This document shows positions 54,046 through 61,573 of a stretch of 64,000 nt of DNA, piece by piece. Position 1 is the stretch's first letter; the number at the start of each line of letters is the position of its first letter. Both the position numbers and the translations under genes were made by a program. A model generated the notes under the pieces. The model searched no databases. It saw only the letters and a program-made list of their open reading frames with translations, and was not told where the DNA came from. Source of the DNA: Bacillota bacterium. Its GTDB lineage: Bacteria > Sysuimicrobiota > Sysuimicrobiia > Sysuimicrobiales > Segetimicrobiaceae. Location: positions 1-64,000 of the forward strand of contig JAJPJJ010000014.1 of assembly GCA_021324295.1 (NCBI GenBank). Reading direction: 5' to 3'.

Positions 54046-55155
54046 CTACCCGTAGACGCGGACCGGCGCGAGGACGTAGACATAGTCCGGGTGCTCCACC
54101 GGACGCAGCGCGCCGGGGCTGAGCGGGCCCGTGAGGTCGAAGAAGACCTCCGCCGCATCGATGTTGCCCAGCGCGTCCATCAGGAACTTCGCGTTGAAGG
54201 CCACCGGCACGGCGTCGCCCTCGACCTCCACGCCGACCTGCTCCTCCGCCGTGCCCACGTCCGGGGTATTCGACGTGATCGTCAGCGTGCCGTCCGACGC
54301 GCTCAGCCGGACGACGTTCGCGGAATCCCGGGCGGTGATGCTGGCCCGGCGCACGGCGCGGAGCAGCCGCTCCGTGCCGACCCGGATCCGCTGCTTGTAC
54401 TCCTTGGGAATGACCTGTTCGTAGTTCGGAAACTGCCCGGCGATCAGGCGGGAGATGAAGCGCATCCCCGGCAGCGCGAACAGCACCTGATTCTCGTGAG
54501 ACGCGATCGTCACCTCCCCCTCCACGCCGCCGAGCGCGCGGACGAGCTCGCTCATCGTCTTCCCGGGGACGATCGCCGTGATCTTGCCCCCCTCGGGGCT
54601 GGGGATCTTGGCCCGCCGCAGCGCCAGCCGGCCCCCGTCGGTGGCGACGAGCTGCCCGGTCTCTCCCTCCAGGACCAGGTACACCCCGGTGAGGAACGGA
54701 CGCGTCTCGTCCGTGGAGACCGCGAAGCTCGTCTGGCGGATCATCGTCCGGAGGAGCCCTGCGTCGAGCCGTACGAGGACGTCGCCGTCTGACGACGGCA
54801 GGACCGGAAAGTCAGCCGCCGGCAACCCGAGGACCTCGAACCTCACCTTCTCGCAGGTGATCGTCGCCCTGGACTCTCCCTCCGGCACGCGTATCTCGAC
54901 GTCCCCTTCCGGCAGGTTGGACACGATATCGGTCAGAATCCGCGCCGGGAGCGTGACTGCGCCGTCCTCAGCGACCGTGGCCTCCACGTAGGACTCGATT
55001 CCAAGCTCCAGGTCCGTCGCGGCGAGTTTTACGCGGTCTTCCGAGGCCTCCAGCAGGACATTGCCCAGGATCGGCATGCTTGCTCGGGGCGAGATCGCCC
55101 GGGCGACGGTTTGAACTCCCCGCAGTAGCTGGTGCTGCACGCAGTGGATGCGCAT
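54046..55155 (-). CDS. DNA polymerase III beta subunit (sliding clamp)
   Basis: Ring-shaped processivity clamp, 369 residues. It begins MRIHCVQHQLLRGVQTVARA with AGGAG upstream, shows three repeats of the clamp fold (ILGNVLLEASEDRVKLAATD, FAVSTDETRPFLTGVYL, VAFNAKFLMDALGNI) and ends with the clamp motif YVLAPVRVYG, where E. coli has YVVMPMRL. It is adjacent to the second origin element, which lies directly upstream. Confidence 0.97.
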   Translation of the reverse strand: MRIHCVQHQLLRGVQTVARAISPRASMPILGNVLLEASEDRVKLAATDLELGIESYVEATVAEDGAVTLPARILTDIVSNLPEGDVEIRVPEGESRATITCEKVRFEVLGLPAADFPVLPSSDGDVLVRLDAGLLRTMIRQTSFAVSTDETRPFLTGVYLVLEGETGQLVATDGGRLALRRAKIPSPEGGKITAIVPGKTMSELVRALGGVEGEVTIASHENQVLFALPGMRFISRLIAGQFPNYEQVIPKEYKQRIRVGTERLLRAVRRASITARDSANVVRLSASDGTLTITSNTPDVGTAEEQVGVEVEGDAVPVAFNAKFLMDALGNIDAAEVFFDLTGPLSPGALRPVEHPDYVYVLAPVRVYG

Positions 55156-55175
55156 GCCGGCACTCCTGGTACGCT

Positions 55176-55274
55176 TTTATACCATAATATTCGTCAAAGC
55201 CGTAGTAGAACCTGTGGATTGTGTGAATATCCCTCCCAGGAGGCTGTCAGGGCCGGCGCCGCGCCTGTGGATAA
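55176..55274. other. dnaA-dnaN origin element: AT-rich DUE and DnaA boxes
   Basis: The 199-bp gap holds an AT-rich patch at 55175-55200 and the DnaA boxes TGTGGATTG (55213-55221), TGTGAATAT (55222-55230) and a perfect TGTGGATAA (55266-55274). AT patch plus boxes resembles a DNA-unwinding element. TGGTATAAA at 55184-55176 (minus) is an extended -10 for dnaN, 21 bp before its ATG. Together with boxes upstream of dnaA this gives a bipartite origin as in Bacillus. Confidence 0.7.
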
Positions 55275-55354
55275 CCCCTGGGTCGACGTCCGGGGGTTAT
55301 GCAGGCGGTCCACCGGAAGGCGCGAGGCTCCCTGCCGGGGCCGGCCGCTCTCCC

Positions 55355-56740
55355 CTACCTGTCCCCCTTCACCGGGCGCTCTGTCCGGAAGCTGTCCACA
55401 AGGCTCTTGATGCCGGCGGCGAGGTGGGCGTCCTGCGCGAGCGCGCCTTTGACCCGCTCGCAGGCGTGCATGACGGTCGTGTGGTCGCGGCCCCCGAACT
55501 CCTCGCCGATGCGGGGCAGGGACGCGTCCGTCAGCTCGCGGGCCAGGTACATCGCGACCTGGCGGGGGAAGGCGACCCCCTTGGTTCGCCGCTTGGCCTT
55601 CATCTCGTCGACGCGGATCCCAAAGAACTCCGCCACGGCCCGCTGGATCGCGGCGATCGTGACCGGGCGGATGCGGGCCTGCGGGAGCAGCTCCTTGAGC
55701 ACCTCCACGGTCAGCTCCACCGAGATCGGCGATCGCGTCATCTCCGCGTGAGCGCGCAGGCGGCTGAGCGCCCCCTCCAGCTCTCGGATGTTGGACGAGA
55801 TCCGCTGGGCGATGTACTGCGCCACCTCGTCCGGGAGGGCGATCGCGTCCATCTCGGCCTTCTTGCGCAGGATCGCAATACGCGTCTCGTAGTCCGGCGG
55901 CTGGATGTCGGCGATGAGGCCCCACTCGAACCGCGAGCGTAGGCGGTCCTCGAGCGTGGGGATCTCGCGGGGGGGCTTGTCGCTGCTGATGATGAGCTGG
56001 CGGCTGGACTCGTAGAGCGTGTTGAAGGTGTGGAAGAACTCCTCCTGCGTGCGTTCCTTTCCGGCCAGGAACTGGATGTCGTCGATCAGCAGCACGTCGA
56101 CGTTGCGGTATTTGTTCCGGAACTCGACCATCTTGTCGTCCCGGATCGCGTTGATGAGCTCGTTCGTGAACCGCTCCGACGACACGTAGGTGACCCGGGC
56201 GAGCTGCTTGCGCGTGAGGACGTGGTGGCCGATCGCGTGGAGCAGGTGCGTCTTCCCGAGGCCCACCCCGCCGTAGATGAACAGCGGGTTGTACGAGCGC
56301 CCCGGCGATTCGGCGACGGCGTGGGCCGCGGCGTGGGCGAAGCGGTTTCCGCTGCCCACGATGAACGTGTCGAAGGTGTACCGGCCCGTCAGCCCGGCGG
56401 CCTCGTGCGCGGGGCCCCGCGCGCCGGGCGCGTCCCGGGGCGCGCCGCGGTCGCGGGTCGCGGCTGCCGGGGCCGGTTCGCCGTCCGCCACGACGAAACG
56501 CACGTCGACGCCCCGGGTGAGGACCTCCCGCAGCGTCTCCGCGATGAGGCCGCGATAGCGGCCTTCGAGCCACTCCTTCGCAAAGACGCTCGGGACGGAG
56601 AACACGAACACGTCGCCCTCGAGCGTGAGGGGGCGCATCGCCTTCAGGAACGCCTCGAAGCTGGGCTTGCTGAGTTGGCTCTCGATCCGGGTGAGCGCCT
56701 CATGCCAGACCTGGCCGGGAGCCGCACTCTGTGGATCCAT
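55355..56740 (-). CDS. Chromosomal replication initiator DnaA
   Basis: AAA+ initiator protein, 461 residues. The start at 56740 follows GGAGG by eight bases and the product opens MDPQSAAPGQVWHEALTRIE. Domain I (1-80) is followed by a Pro/Ala-rich linker, then the AAA+ domain: FIYGGVGLGKTHLLHAIG (Walker A), VDVLLIDDIQFLAGKERTQ (Walker B), and SRFEWGLIADIQPPDYETR. Domain IV has LARELTDASLPRIGEEFGGR and DHTTVMHACERVK, the DnaA-box-binding motif. It is flanked by DnaA boxes on both sides. Confidence 0.98.
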   Translation of the reverse strand: MDPQSAAPGQVWHEALTRIESQLSKPSFEAFLKAMRPLTLEGDVFVFSVPSVFAKEWLEGRYRGLIAETLREVLTRGVDVRFVVADGEPAPAAATRDRGAPRDAPGARGPAHEAAGLTGRYTFDTFIVGSGNRFAHAAAHAVAESPGRSYNPLFIYGGVGLGKTHLLHAIGHHVLTRKQLARVTYVSSERFTNELINAIRDDKMVEFRNKYRNVDVLLIDDIQFLAGKERTQEEFFHTFNTLYESSRQLIISSDKPPREIPTLEDRLRSRFEWGLIADIQPPDYETRIAILRKKAEMDAIALPDEVAQYIAQRISSNIRELEGALSRLRAHAEMTRSPISVELTVEVLKELLPQARIRPVTIAAIQRAVAEFFGIRVDEMKAKRRTKGVAFPRQVAMYLARELTDASLPRIGEEFGGRDHTTVMHACERVKGALAQDAHLAAGIKSLVDSFRTERPVKGDR

Positions 56741-56782
56741 CGGGGCATCCTCCACGTCGGCCCGCCGCGTCGCGGCGGGGCA

Positions 56783-57589
56783 TCAGGGCTTGAACACGCT
56801 GTCCATGTACGCGATGCCCTCCTCGGTCAGGGTGCGCTTGCCCGGCCCGCGCGGGGCGAGCAGATGCATCCGCTGGAGGGCCGCGAGTTCCCGAAACGCG
56901 GTGCTCTGGCTGATGCCGAGCTCCTTCGCGATCGTCGACGGGCCGGCCGACCCGAGCTCGGCGATCAGCAGCAGAACCTTGCGCTGGCGCTCGGTCAGGC
57001 GCGCCCGGGCGGCTGCCGCATCGGGCTCGGGCTCGGCGCGGGGGGACGGCGGGGCGGCGGGAGCGACCGGCGGCCTGGTCGGGCCGACGTGCAGCGTGAC
57101 GACGGTCCCGCGCTCGAGGTTGTCCTCGATCGAGATCGCCCCGCCGAGGAACGCCAGTTGCTCCCGGGCGACCGGCAGGCCCGAGCCGACGCCCTTGATG
57201 AACCGCCGCATCTCTCGGGTGGCGGTCGTGAAGCCTGGGAGGAACGCACGTTCCTTGTCGCGGATGCCCGGGCCCTGATCCGAGATGCGGATCGTGTTGC
57301 CGTCGTCCATGATCGTGATGACGGCGTCCTGGAAGTATGCGTGGATCAGGTTCTCCACGATCTCCTTGATCACGACGAAGGGAATACGCCCGCCGCGCTC
57401 CCGGGCGTAGCCGTGCGTGCGCGCCGCCAGCTCCCCAACGAGCTGATCGAAGTCTTCCGAGGACAGCGACACCACCTGGGGCGGCGCGAGCGGCGAATCG
57501 TAGACGGCCATGCGTACTTCGGGCGCCCTCGGCGACTCCTCCGGCTCACCCTGGCGTTGGGAGGCGAGCCGCGCGAAGAAGTCCTGCAT
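56783..57589 (-). CDS. GHKL-ATPase/winged-helix fusion protein next to dnaA
   Basis: Two-domain protein of 268 residues, ATG at 57589 behind AGGGGGA. The first domain is a histidine-kinase-like ATPase: N-box VIKEIVENLIHAYFQD (Asn80, His83), G1 box DQGPGI (104-109) and G2 box GVGSGLPVAREQL (133-145); there is no phosphoacceptor H-box or membrane segment. A Pro/Ala-rich linker (170-197) joins a winged helix (198-268) with LTERQRKVLLLIAELGSAG and AKELGISQSTAFRELAAL. It may bind ATP and DNA. Position 42 bp upstream of dnaA and next to the main origin suggests replication or growth-linked regulation; function is unknown. Confidence 0.8.
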   Translation of the reverse strand: MQDFFARLASQRQGEPEESPRAPEVRMAVYDSPLAPPQVVSLSSEDFDQLVGELAARTHGYARERGGRIPFVVIKEIVENLIHAYFQDAVITIMDDGNTIRISDQGPGIRDKERAFLPGFTTATREMRRFIKGVGSGLPVAREQLAFLGGAISIEDNLERGTVVTLHVGPTRPPVAPAAPPSPRAEPEPDAAAARARLTERQRKVLLLIAELGSAGPSTIAKELGISQSTAFRELAALQRMHLLAPRGPGKRTLTEEGIAYMDSVFKP

Positions 57590-58097
57590 TATGGGATCCC
57601 CCTGCACGCGTCCATCGTAATTGGCCGCACCTCTGGGCCCTCCTTCCATTCCACCTGCCGCGCGTGGACTTCTTTCGCGTGCCGTTGACGTGCCGGCGGG
57701 CAACCACCCGCGAGGGAAAGGGGCCAGCGGGTGGTGCGGTCATCGCGCGTCCGGGCCCGCACAAAACGTCGCCCGCGCCGCCGCGGCCTGCATCGAGGGC
57801 GGGCGCCAGGTTATCCACAGCTGTGGAAAAGATTGTGGATAACCTCGAACGACTCCTGCCATATCTCGCCACGAACCCGCAGGGGACCGCGACTCCGAGG
57901 ACGGCAGGTACGCGCGCCAGCCCCGGCACGGCCGAAAATGTGGATAAGCAGGCACGGTATCTTCAGGTTGTCCACAGATCGCTGGAACGCTTGGAGGCCG
58001 GCACGGGAATCGGCCGAGCCCGCGCCCCGAGGAGCCCTGCGAGGCGAGGCTCCGCCCATGGTGCCCGTGGCGTCGAGCCGCGCGGTTCGGGCCCGCG
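57590..58097. other. Main origin region (oriC) upstream of dnaA
   Basis: Five DnaA boxes lie here: TTATCCACA (57811-57819), TGTGGAAAA (57822-57830), TGTGGATAA (57834-57842 and 57939-57947) and TTGTCCACA (57968-57976, one mismatch). GGTTATCCACA (57809-57819) and TGTGGATAACC (57834-57844) form a perfect 11-bp inverted repeat. No gene is recognised. The location between rpmH and dnaA is the usual site of oriC. Confidence 0.85.
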
Positions 58098-58127
58098 TTG
58101 AACGCGCCGGAGACGCTATGCTATAGT
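58098..58127 (+). promoter_or_regulatory. rpmH promoter
   Basis: TTGAAC (58098-58103), an 18-bp spacer and TATAGT (58122-58127), with the extended TGC at 58119-58121, form a good promoter about 60 bp before rpmH. The -10 is identical to that of the T-box operon. Confidence 0.75.
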
Positions 58128-58194
58128 GGACCACGGCGCCGGCGGCCCATCGCCCGGGGGGCGCGCCGACCAGGCGCAGGAGGAGGGTCCACCG

Positions 58195-58332
58195 GTGAAG
58201 CGAACGTTTCAGCCGAGGCGCCGGCACCGGAGCAAGACGCATGGTTTTCGGGCGCGGATGCGCACCCCCGGGGGTCGGAACGTGCTGCGCCGGAGGCGGC
58301 TTCGGGGGCGCCGGCGCCTCGTTCCTTCGTAG
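58195..58332 (+). CDS. 50S ribosomal protein L34
   Basis: Basic ribosomal protein, 45 residues, GTG start behind AGGAGGAGGG. It reads [18 protein letters not shown] then [19 protein letters not shown], the invariant L34 pattern. It is first in the rpmH-rnpA-yidD-yidC-khpB-rsmG run. Confidence 0.97.
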   Translation: MKRTFQPRRRHRSKTHGFRARMRTPGGRNVLRRRRLRGRRRLVPS

Positions 58333-58357
58333 ACTGCTCCGCTCGGGCGTCTTTCGG

Positions 58358-58711
58358 ATGAGAGCGGGACGCCGGGGCGCCCGGCTCTCCACGCGCGCGG
58401 AGTTTTCCCGGGTGTACAGGGAAGGGCGTCGCTATGCCGGGGAGAGCCTCGTGCTCTACGTTCGGCCCACCCCCGAGCCTCGCCGCATCGGCGTGACGGC
58501 CGGCCGGAGGATCGGAGGAGCCGTGCCGAGAAACCGGGCGCGCCGCCGTCTGCGCGAGGCGCTGAGGAGGCTGGAGGGTCGCCTGTGCCCCCACGGGGAT
58601 ATCGTCGTGGTGGCACGGGCGCAGGCGGTGACGGCTCCGTTCGCGGAGCTCGTCGCCGAGGTGGAATCCATGTGCGCGGCGGGCCGCGTGCTGTGCGGGG
58701 ACGGCCGTTAG
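58358..58711 (+). CDS. Ribonuclease P protein component
   Basis: Protein subunit of RNase P, which trims tRNA 5' leaders, 117 residues from the ATG at 58358. The family RNR motif is [20 protein letters not shown] near residue 50, and [20 protein letters not shown] near residue 17 is the usual N-terminal block. It follows rpmH by 25 bp. The upstream Shine-Dalgarno is weak, as is common for rnpA. Confidence 0.92.
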   Translation: MRAGRRGARLSTRAEFSRVYREGRRYAGESLVLYVRPTPEPRRIGVTAGRRIGGAVPRNRARRRLREALRRLEGRLCPHGDIVVVARAQAVTAPFAELVAEVESMCAAGRVLCGDGR

Positions 58712-58839
58712 CGCCGCAGGGCGCCGCGCCATCGCCGGTCGCTAGCCCGGCCCTGGGGCCTGGCCGGCGCGCCGGCGGGGCGGCCGCGCTCCTGGCACGC
58801 CTGGGGACGGCGGCCGGGCAGATAGGGCGCGGCGGCGGC

Positions 58840-59034
58840 GTGGCGTTCCTGCGCGCGTACCAGCGGTGGATCTCGCCCTATATTCCGCCCACGTGCCGGT
58901 TCTACCCCTCCTGCTCCGAGTACGCCGCGCAGGCGATCTCGCGGCACGGGGTGGTACGTGGGGGGTGGCTGGCCGTCCGGCGACTCCTCCGCTGCCACCC
59001 GCTCCACGCTGGGGGATATGATCCGGTGCCCTGA
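58840..59034 (+). CDS. Membrane protein insertion efficiency factor YidD
   Basis: Small protein, 64 residues from a GTG at 58840. It reads [20 protein letters not shown], then [20 protein letters not shown] and [16 protein letters not shown], with the conserved Cys residues and the [11 protein letters not shown] core. It associates with YidC-mediated insertion. The long open frame before it (58693-58840) has no homology and is ignored. It is followed by yidC after 24 bp. Confidence 0.93.
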   Translation: MAFLRAYQRWISPYIPPTCRFYPSCSEYAAQAISRHGVVRGGWLAVRRLLRCHPLHAGGYDPVP

Positions 59035-59058
59035 GCCCGGAGGCGAGGAGGCCCGGTA

Positions 59059-59841
59059 GTGCTCCAACCGATCGTCGATGCGCTGCACAATCTGCTGACG
59101 TTTTTTTATGGGTTCACGCACGACTACGCCCTCGCGGTCGTGCTGATGACGCTCGTCATCAAGGCCATCCTGCACCCGCTGACCCGCGTGCAGTTGCGCT
59201 CGATGAAGGCGATGCAGGTCCTCGCGCCCCATATGGAGGCGCTCAAGCGAAAGTACAAGGACGACCCCAGGACACTGAACCAGGAGATGATGGCGCTCTA
59301 CCGGGCTCACAACGTGAACCCGATGATGGGGTGCCTCCCGATGCTCATCCAGCTCCCCGTGCTGTGGGCGCTGTTCCGGCTGCTGTATACGAAGGGCCTC
59401 TTCGGCAACGCGACGATGTTCGGGGTCGTGTGGCTCCGCCTCGACGCGATCCCCAAAGACCTGTACGCGCAGGTCCCCGCCCACCCGGAGCTGCTGGTCG
59501 TCTTCCTCATCCCGCTGCTGGTTGCCGCCTCGACATGGTGGCAGCAGAAGATGAGCGTCACGGATCCCCAGCAGGCGCGGATGTTCGTGTTCATGCCGAT
59601 CATGATCGGTTACTTCGCGACGCTGTACCCGATCGGGCTCTCGATCTACTGGATCGTCTCGACCGTAGCGTACATCGGGGAGTACTTCCTCGTGGTCGGC
59701 CGCCCGCACCCGATGGCCAGCGCGCCGCCGAAGTCCCAGCAGACGCCGTCGACGGGCGGGCCGCGGGCGCCGGCGCCCGCGGCCCGCGGGTCCCGGCCGG
59801 CCACGCTGCCGCCGGGCAAGAGGGGAGCGAAGCGCGCGTGA
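59059..59841 (+). CDS. Membrane protein insertase YidC
   Basis: Insertase of the YidC/Oxa1/SpoIIIJ family, 260 residues, GTG start behind GGAGG. The short N-terminus, lacking the long periplasmic domain of proteobacteria, is of the Gram-positive type. Conserved segments are LMTLVIKAILHPLTRVQLRS (with the substrate-groove Arg), GCLPMLIQLPVLWALFRLLY, and a C-terminal region IVSTVAYIGEYFLVV. A Pro/Ala/Arg-rich basic tail of about 45 residues may bind ribosomes. Its stop overlaps the khpB start by 4 bp. Confidence 0.96.
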   Translation: MLQPIVDALHNLLTFFYGFTHDYALAVVLMTLVIKAILHPLTRVQLRSMKAMQVLAPHMEALKRKYKDDPRTLNQEMMALYRAHNVNPMMGCLPMLIQLPVLWALFRLLYTKGLFGNATMFGVVWLRLDAIPKDLYAQVPAHPELLVVFLIPLLVAASTWWQQKMSVTDPQQARMFVFMPIMIGYFATLYPIGLSIYWIVSTVAYIGEYFLVVGRPHPMASAPPKSQQTPSTGGPRAPAPAARGSRPATLPPGKRGAKRA

Positions 59842-60632
59842 GATCGGCGGAAGGCTCCGGCCGGACCGTCGAGGAGGCCATTCGCGACGCCCTGCGGATC
59901 CTGGGCGCCAAGCGCGAGGACGTCGACCTCATGGTGCTCGACGAGGGTAGCCGCGGCGTCCTGGGGATCGGGGCGCGTGTCGCCCGGGTCCGCCTGACGC
60001 TCCTCTCGGAGGAGGGCGAAGAGGAAACCTCGGCGGAGCCCTCCCCGGCTGGTGCACCCCCACAGCCTGTGGGGGACGATGCCGTGGCCGCGGCTCGGAG
60101 TATCACGTCTGCCCTGATCGAGGCGATGGGCTTTCACGGGGAGGTCCAGGCGCGAGAGGACGCCGGCGCCGTCCTGGTATCGATCAGCGGCGGCCAGCTC
60201 GCCCCGCTGATCGGCCGCCACGGCCAGACGCTGGAGGCTCTCGAGCTGCTCGTGAACCTGATGACGGCGCGCCGGATGGGCCGGCGGGTCCCCGTGGTCG
60301 TGGACGCGGAGCGCTACCGGGAGCGCCGATACCTGGCCCTGCAGGCGCTGGCGCGCCGGACCGCCTCTCGGGTTCGCCGCTCTGGAAGGCCCGTGGCCCT
60401 GGAGCCGATGTCTGCCGCGGAGCGGCGCGTCATCCACATGGCCCTCGCCCAGGATCCCGGAGTGACGACCCACAGCGAGGGCGAGAACGAGGGGCGGCAC
60501 GTCGTGATCTCGCCCCGCGCTCGTCCGTCGCGTCCGGCGGGCGCGGGCCCGTCCTCGCGGGGTGGCGGGCGCCCCAGGCACGAGCCCGAGGATGACGCGG
60601 ACTCGCAGGCGGGGGCCGGGCCGCCCGGCTAG
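59838..60632 (+). CDS. KhpB/Jag RNA-binding protein (Jag_N-KH-R3H)
   Basis: RNA-binding protein of 264 residues, GTG start in a GTGA overlap with yidC. Jag_N domain: AEGSGRTVEEAIRDALRILG near residue 3 and VLDEGSRGVLGIGARVARV near residue 33. KH domain: LAPLIGRHGQTLEALELLVN near residue 115, with the GxxG-type GRHG loop. R3H domain: RRVIHMALAQDPGVTTHSEG near residue 200. The tail is Arg/Pro/Gly-rich. In Gram-positives it acts with KhpA in cell-division and envelope regulation. Confidence 0.94.
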   Translation: MRSAEGSGRTVEEAIRDALRILGAKREDVDLMVLDEGSRGVLGIGARVARVRLTLLSEEGEEETSAEPSPAGAPPQPVGDDAVAAARSITSALIEAMGFHGEVQAREDAGAVLVSISGGQLAPLIGRHGQTLEALELLVNLMTARRMGRRVPVVVDAERYRERRYLALQALARRTASRVRRSGRPVALEPMSAAERRVIHMALAQDPGVTTHSEGENEGRHVVISPRARPSRPAGAGPSSRGGGRPRHEPEDDADSQAGAGPPG

Positions 60633-60674
60633 CCGGCCGGCGGATTCGCATCGCCCGGGCGAGTGGGTGGGGCC
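60633..60674. repeat. Dispersed GATTCGC element, copy C
   Basis: Directly after the khpB stop, CCGGCCGGCGGATTCGCATC and GCCCGGGCGAGTGGGTGGGG match the repeat of 39412-39451, in the same orientation on the plus strand. It spans the gap to rsmG. Confidence 0.55.
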
Positions 60675-61401
60675 GTCCTCCGATGGAGTGGGCTTCCGGG
60701 ATGCGCCTCTGGGGAGCCGTCTTGAGTCCGGGGCCGCGGTGCTCGGGCTGTCCCTCTCTGCCGAGCAGGCCGCTCGCCTCGCCCACCACGCGGCGCTCAT
60801 CGCCGCCTGGAACCCACGGCTCCGGCTGACGGCCGCGCGCACCGCGCGGGAGGCGGCCGAGGGGCTGGTCCTGCCCGCGCTGGCGGTCCTCCGGTACATC
60901 CCGGAGGAGGGCGCGGCCGTCGACGTCGGCAGCGGCGCCGGCGTGCCGGGGGTGCCCGTGGCGGTACTGCGGCCGCGCCTCCGTGTCGTGCTCGTCGAGG
61001 CCTCGAGGAAGAAGGCGGGCTTCCTCGAGATCGTGGTGCGCGAGCTGCGGCTCACGAACGCGGCCGTCCTGAGCGCCCGCGCCGAGGGCCTCGGCCGCTC
61101 ACCGGAGCACCGCGAGCGCTATGACGCGGCCACTGCGCGGGCGGTCGCACCGTTGCGCGTGCTCGTCGAGTACGTGCTGCCACTGCTCCGTGTCGGAGGC
61201 GTCGCCGCGCTCCCCAAGGGCACCGCCGCGGCCGACGAGACGGCGGCCGCGGCGGCGGCTCTCCGCCTGCTCGGCGGCGAGGCGGAGGTGCACCCGCTCG
61301 CATGGCCGCAGGCCTCCGCCGTGGTCCTTGTCCGGAAAGTCGCGCCCACGCCCCCCGGGTACCCGCGGCGGCCCGGCGTCCCGCAACGCCGGCCGTTGTA
61401 G
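60667..61401 (+). CDS. 16S rRNA m7G methyltransferase RsmG
   Basis: Methylates 16S rRNA at G527, 244 residues from a GTG at 60667 (GTG 60688 is an alternative). The SAM-binding motif is AVDVGSGAGVPGVPVAVLRP near residue 83, followed by VLVEASRKKAGFLEIVVREL, ARAEGLGRSPEHRERYDAAT and ARAVAPLRVLVEYVLPLLR. It normally follows mnmE/mnmG in this cluster; those genes are absent here between khpB and rsmG. Its start partly overlaps repeat copy C. Confidence 0.94.
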   Translation: MGPSSDGVGFRDAPLGSRLESGAAVLGLSLSAEQAARLAHHAALIAAWNPRLRLTAARTAREAAEGLVLPALAVLRYIPEEGAAVDVGSGAGVPGVPVAVLRPRLRVVLVEASRKKAGFLEIVVRELRLTNAAVLSARAEGLGRSPEHRERYDAATARAVAPLRVLVEYVLPLLRVGGVAALPKGTAAADETAAAAAALRLLGGEAEVHPLAWPQASAVVLVRKVAPTPPGYPRRPGVPQRRPL

Positions 61402-61539
61402 CGCCCGGGTCCCTCCACGGGGCCTGCGCGTCGGCTCGCCTGCAGCAGGGCCAGAGGCCCCGTCCGGCGGGCACCGCGCCCTGTGTCGCCCGGCAACCGC
61501 CGGATGTGCTACGCTGTTCTGATTTTCATCTGACTATAC

Positions 61540-61568
61540 TTGTAAAATTGTATCCTACGAAATATCTA
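61540..61568 (+). promoter_or_regulatory. Putative parA promoter
   Basis: TTGTAA (61540-61545), a 17-bp spacer and TATCTA (61563-61568) lie in an AT-rich island (61516-61575) that contrasts with the GC-rich surroundings. The start of transcription would be near 61575, so the longest parA frame (from TTG 61574) would be essentially leaderless. Confidence 0.55.
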
Positions 61569-61573
61569 ATCTA

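Noticed and set aside
58585-58839. N-terminal extension of YidD
   Set aside because: The upstream part overlaps rnpA in another frame and shows no similarity to YidD, whose conserved opening starts at the GTG at 58840.
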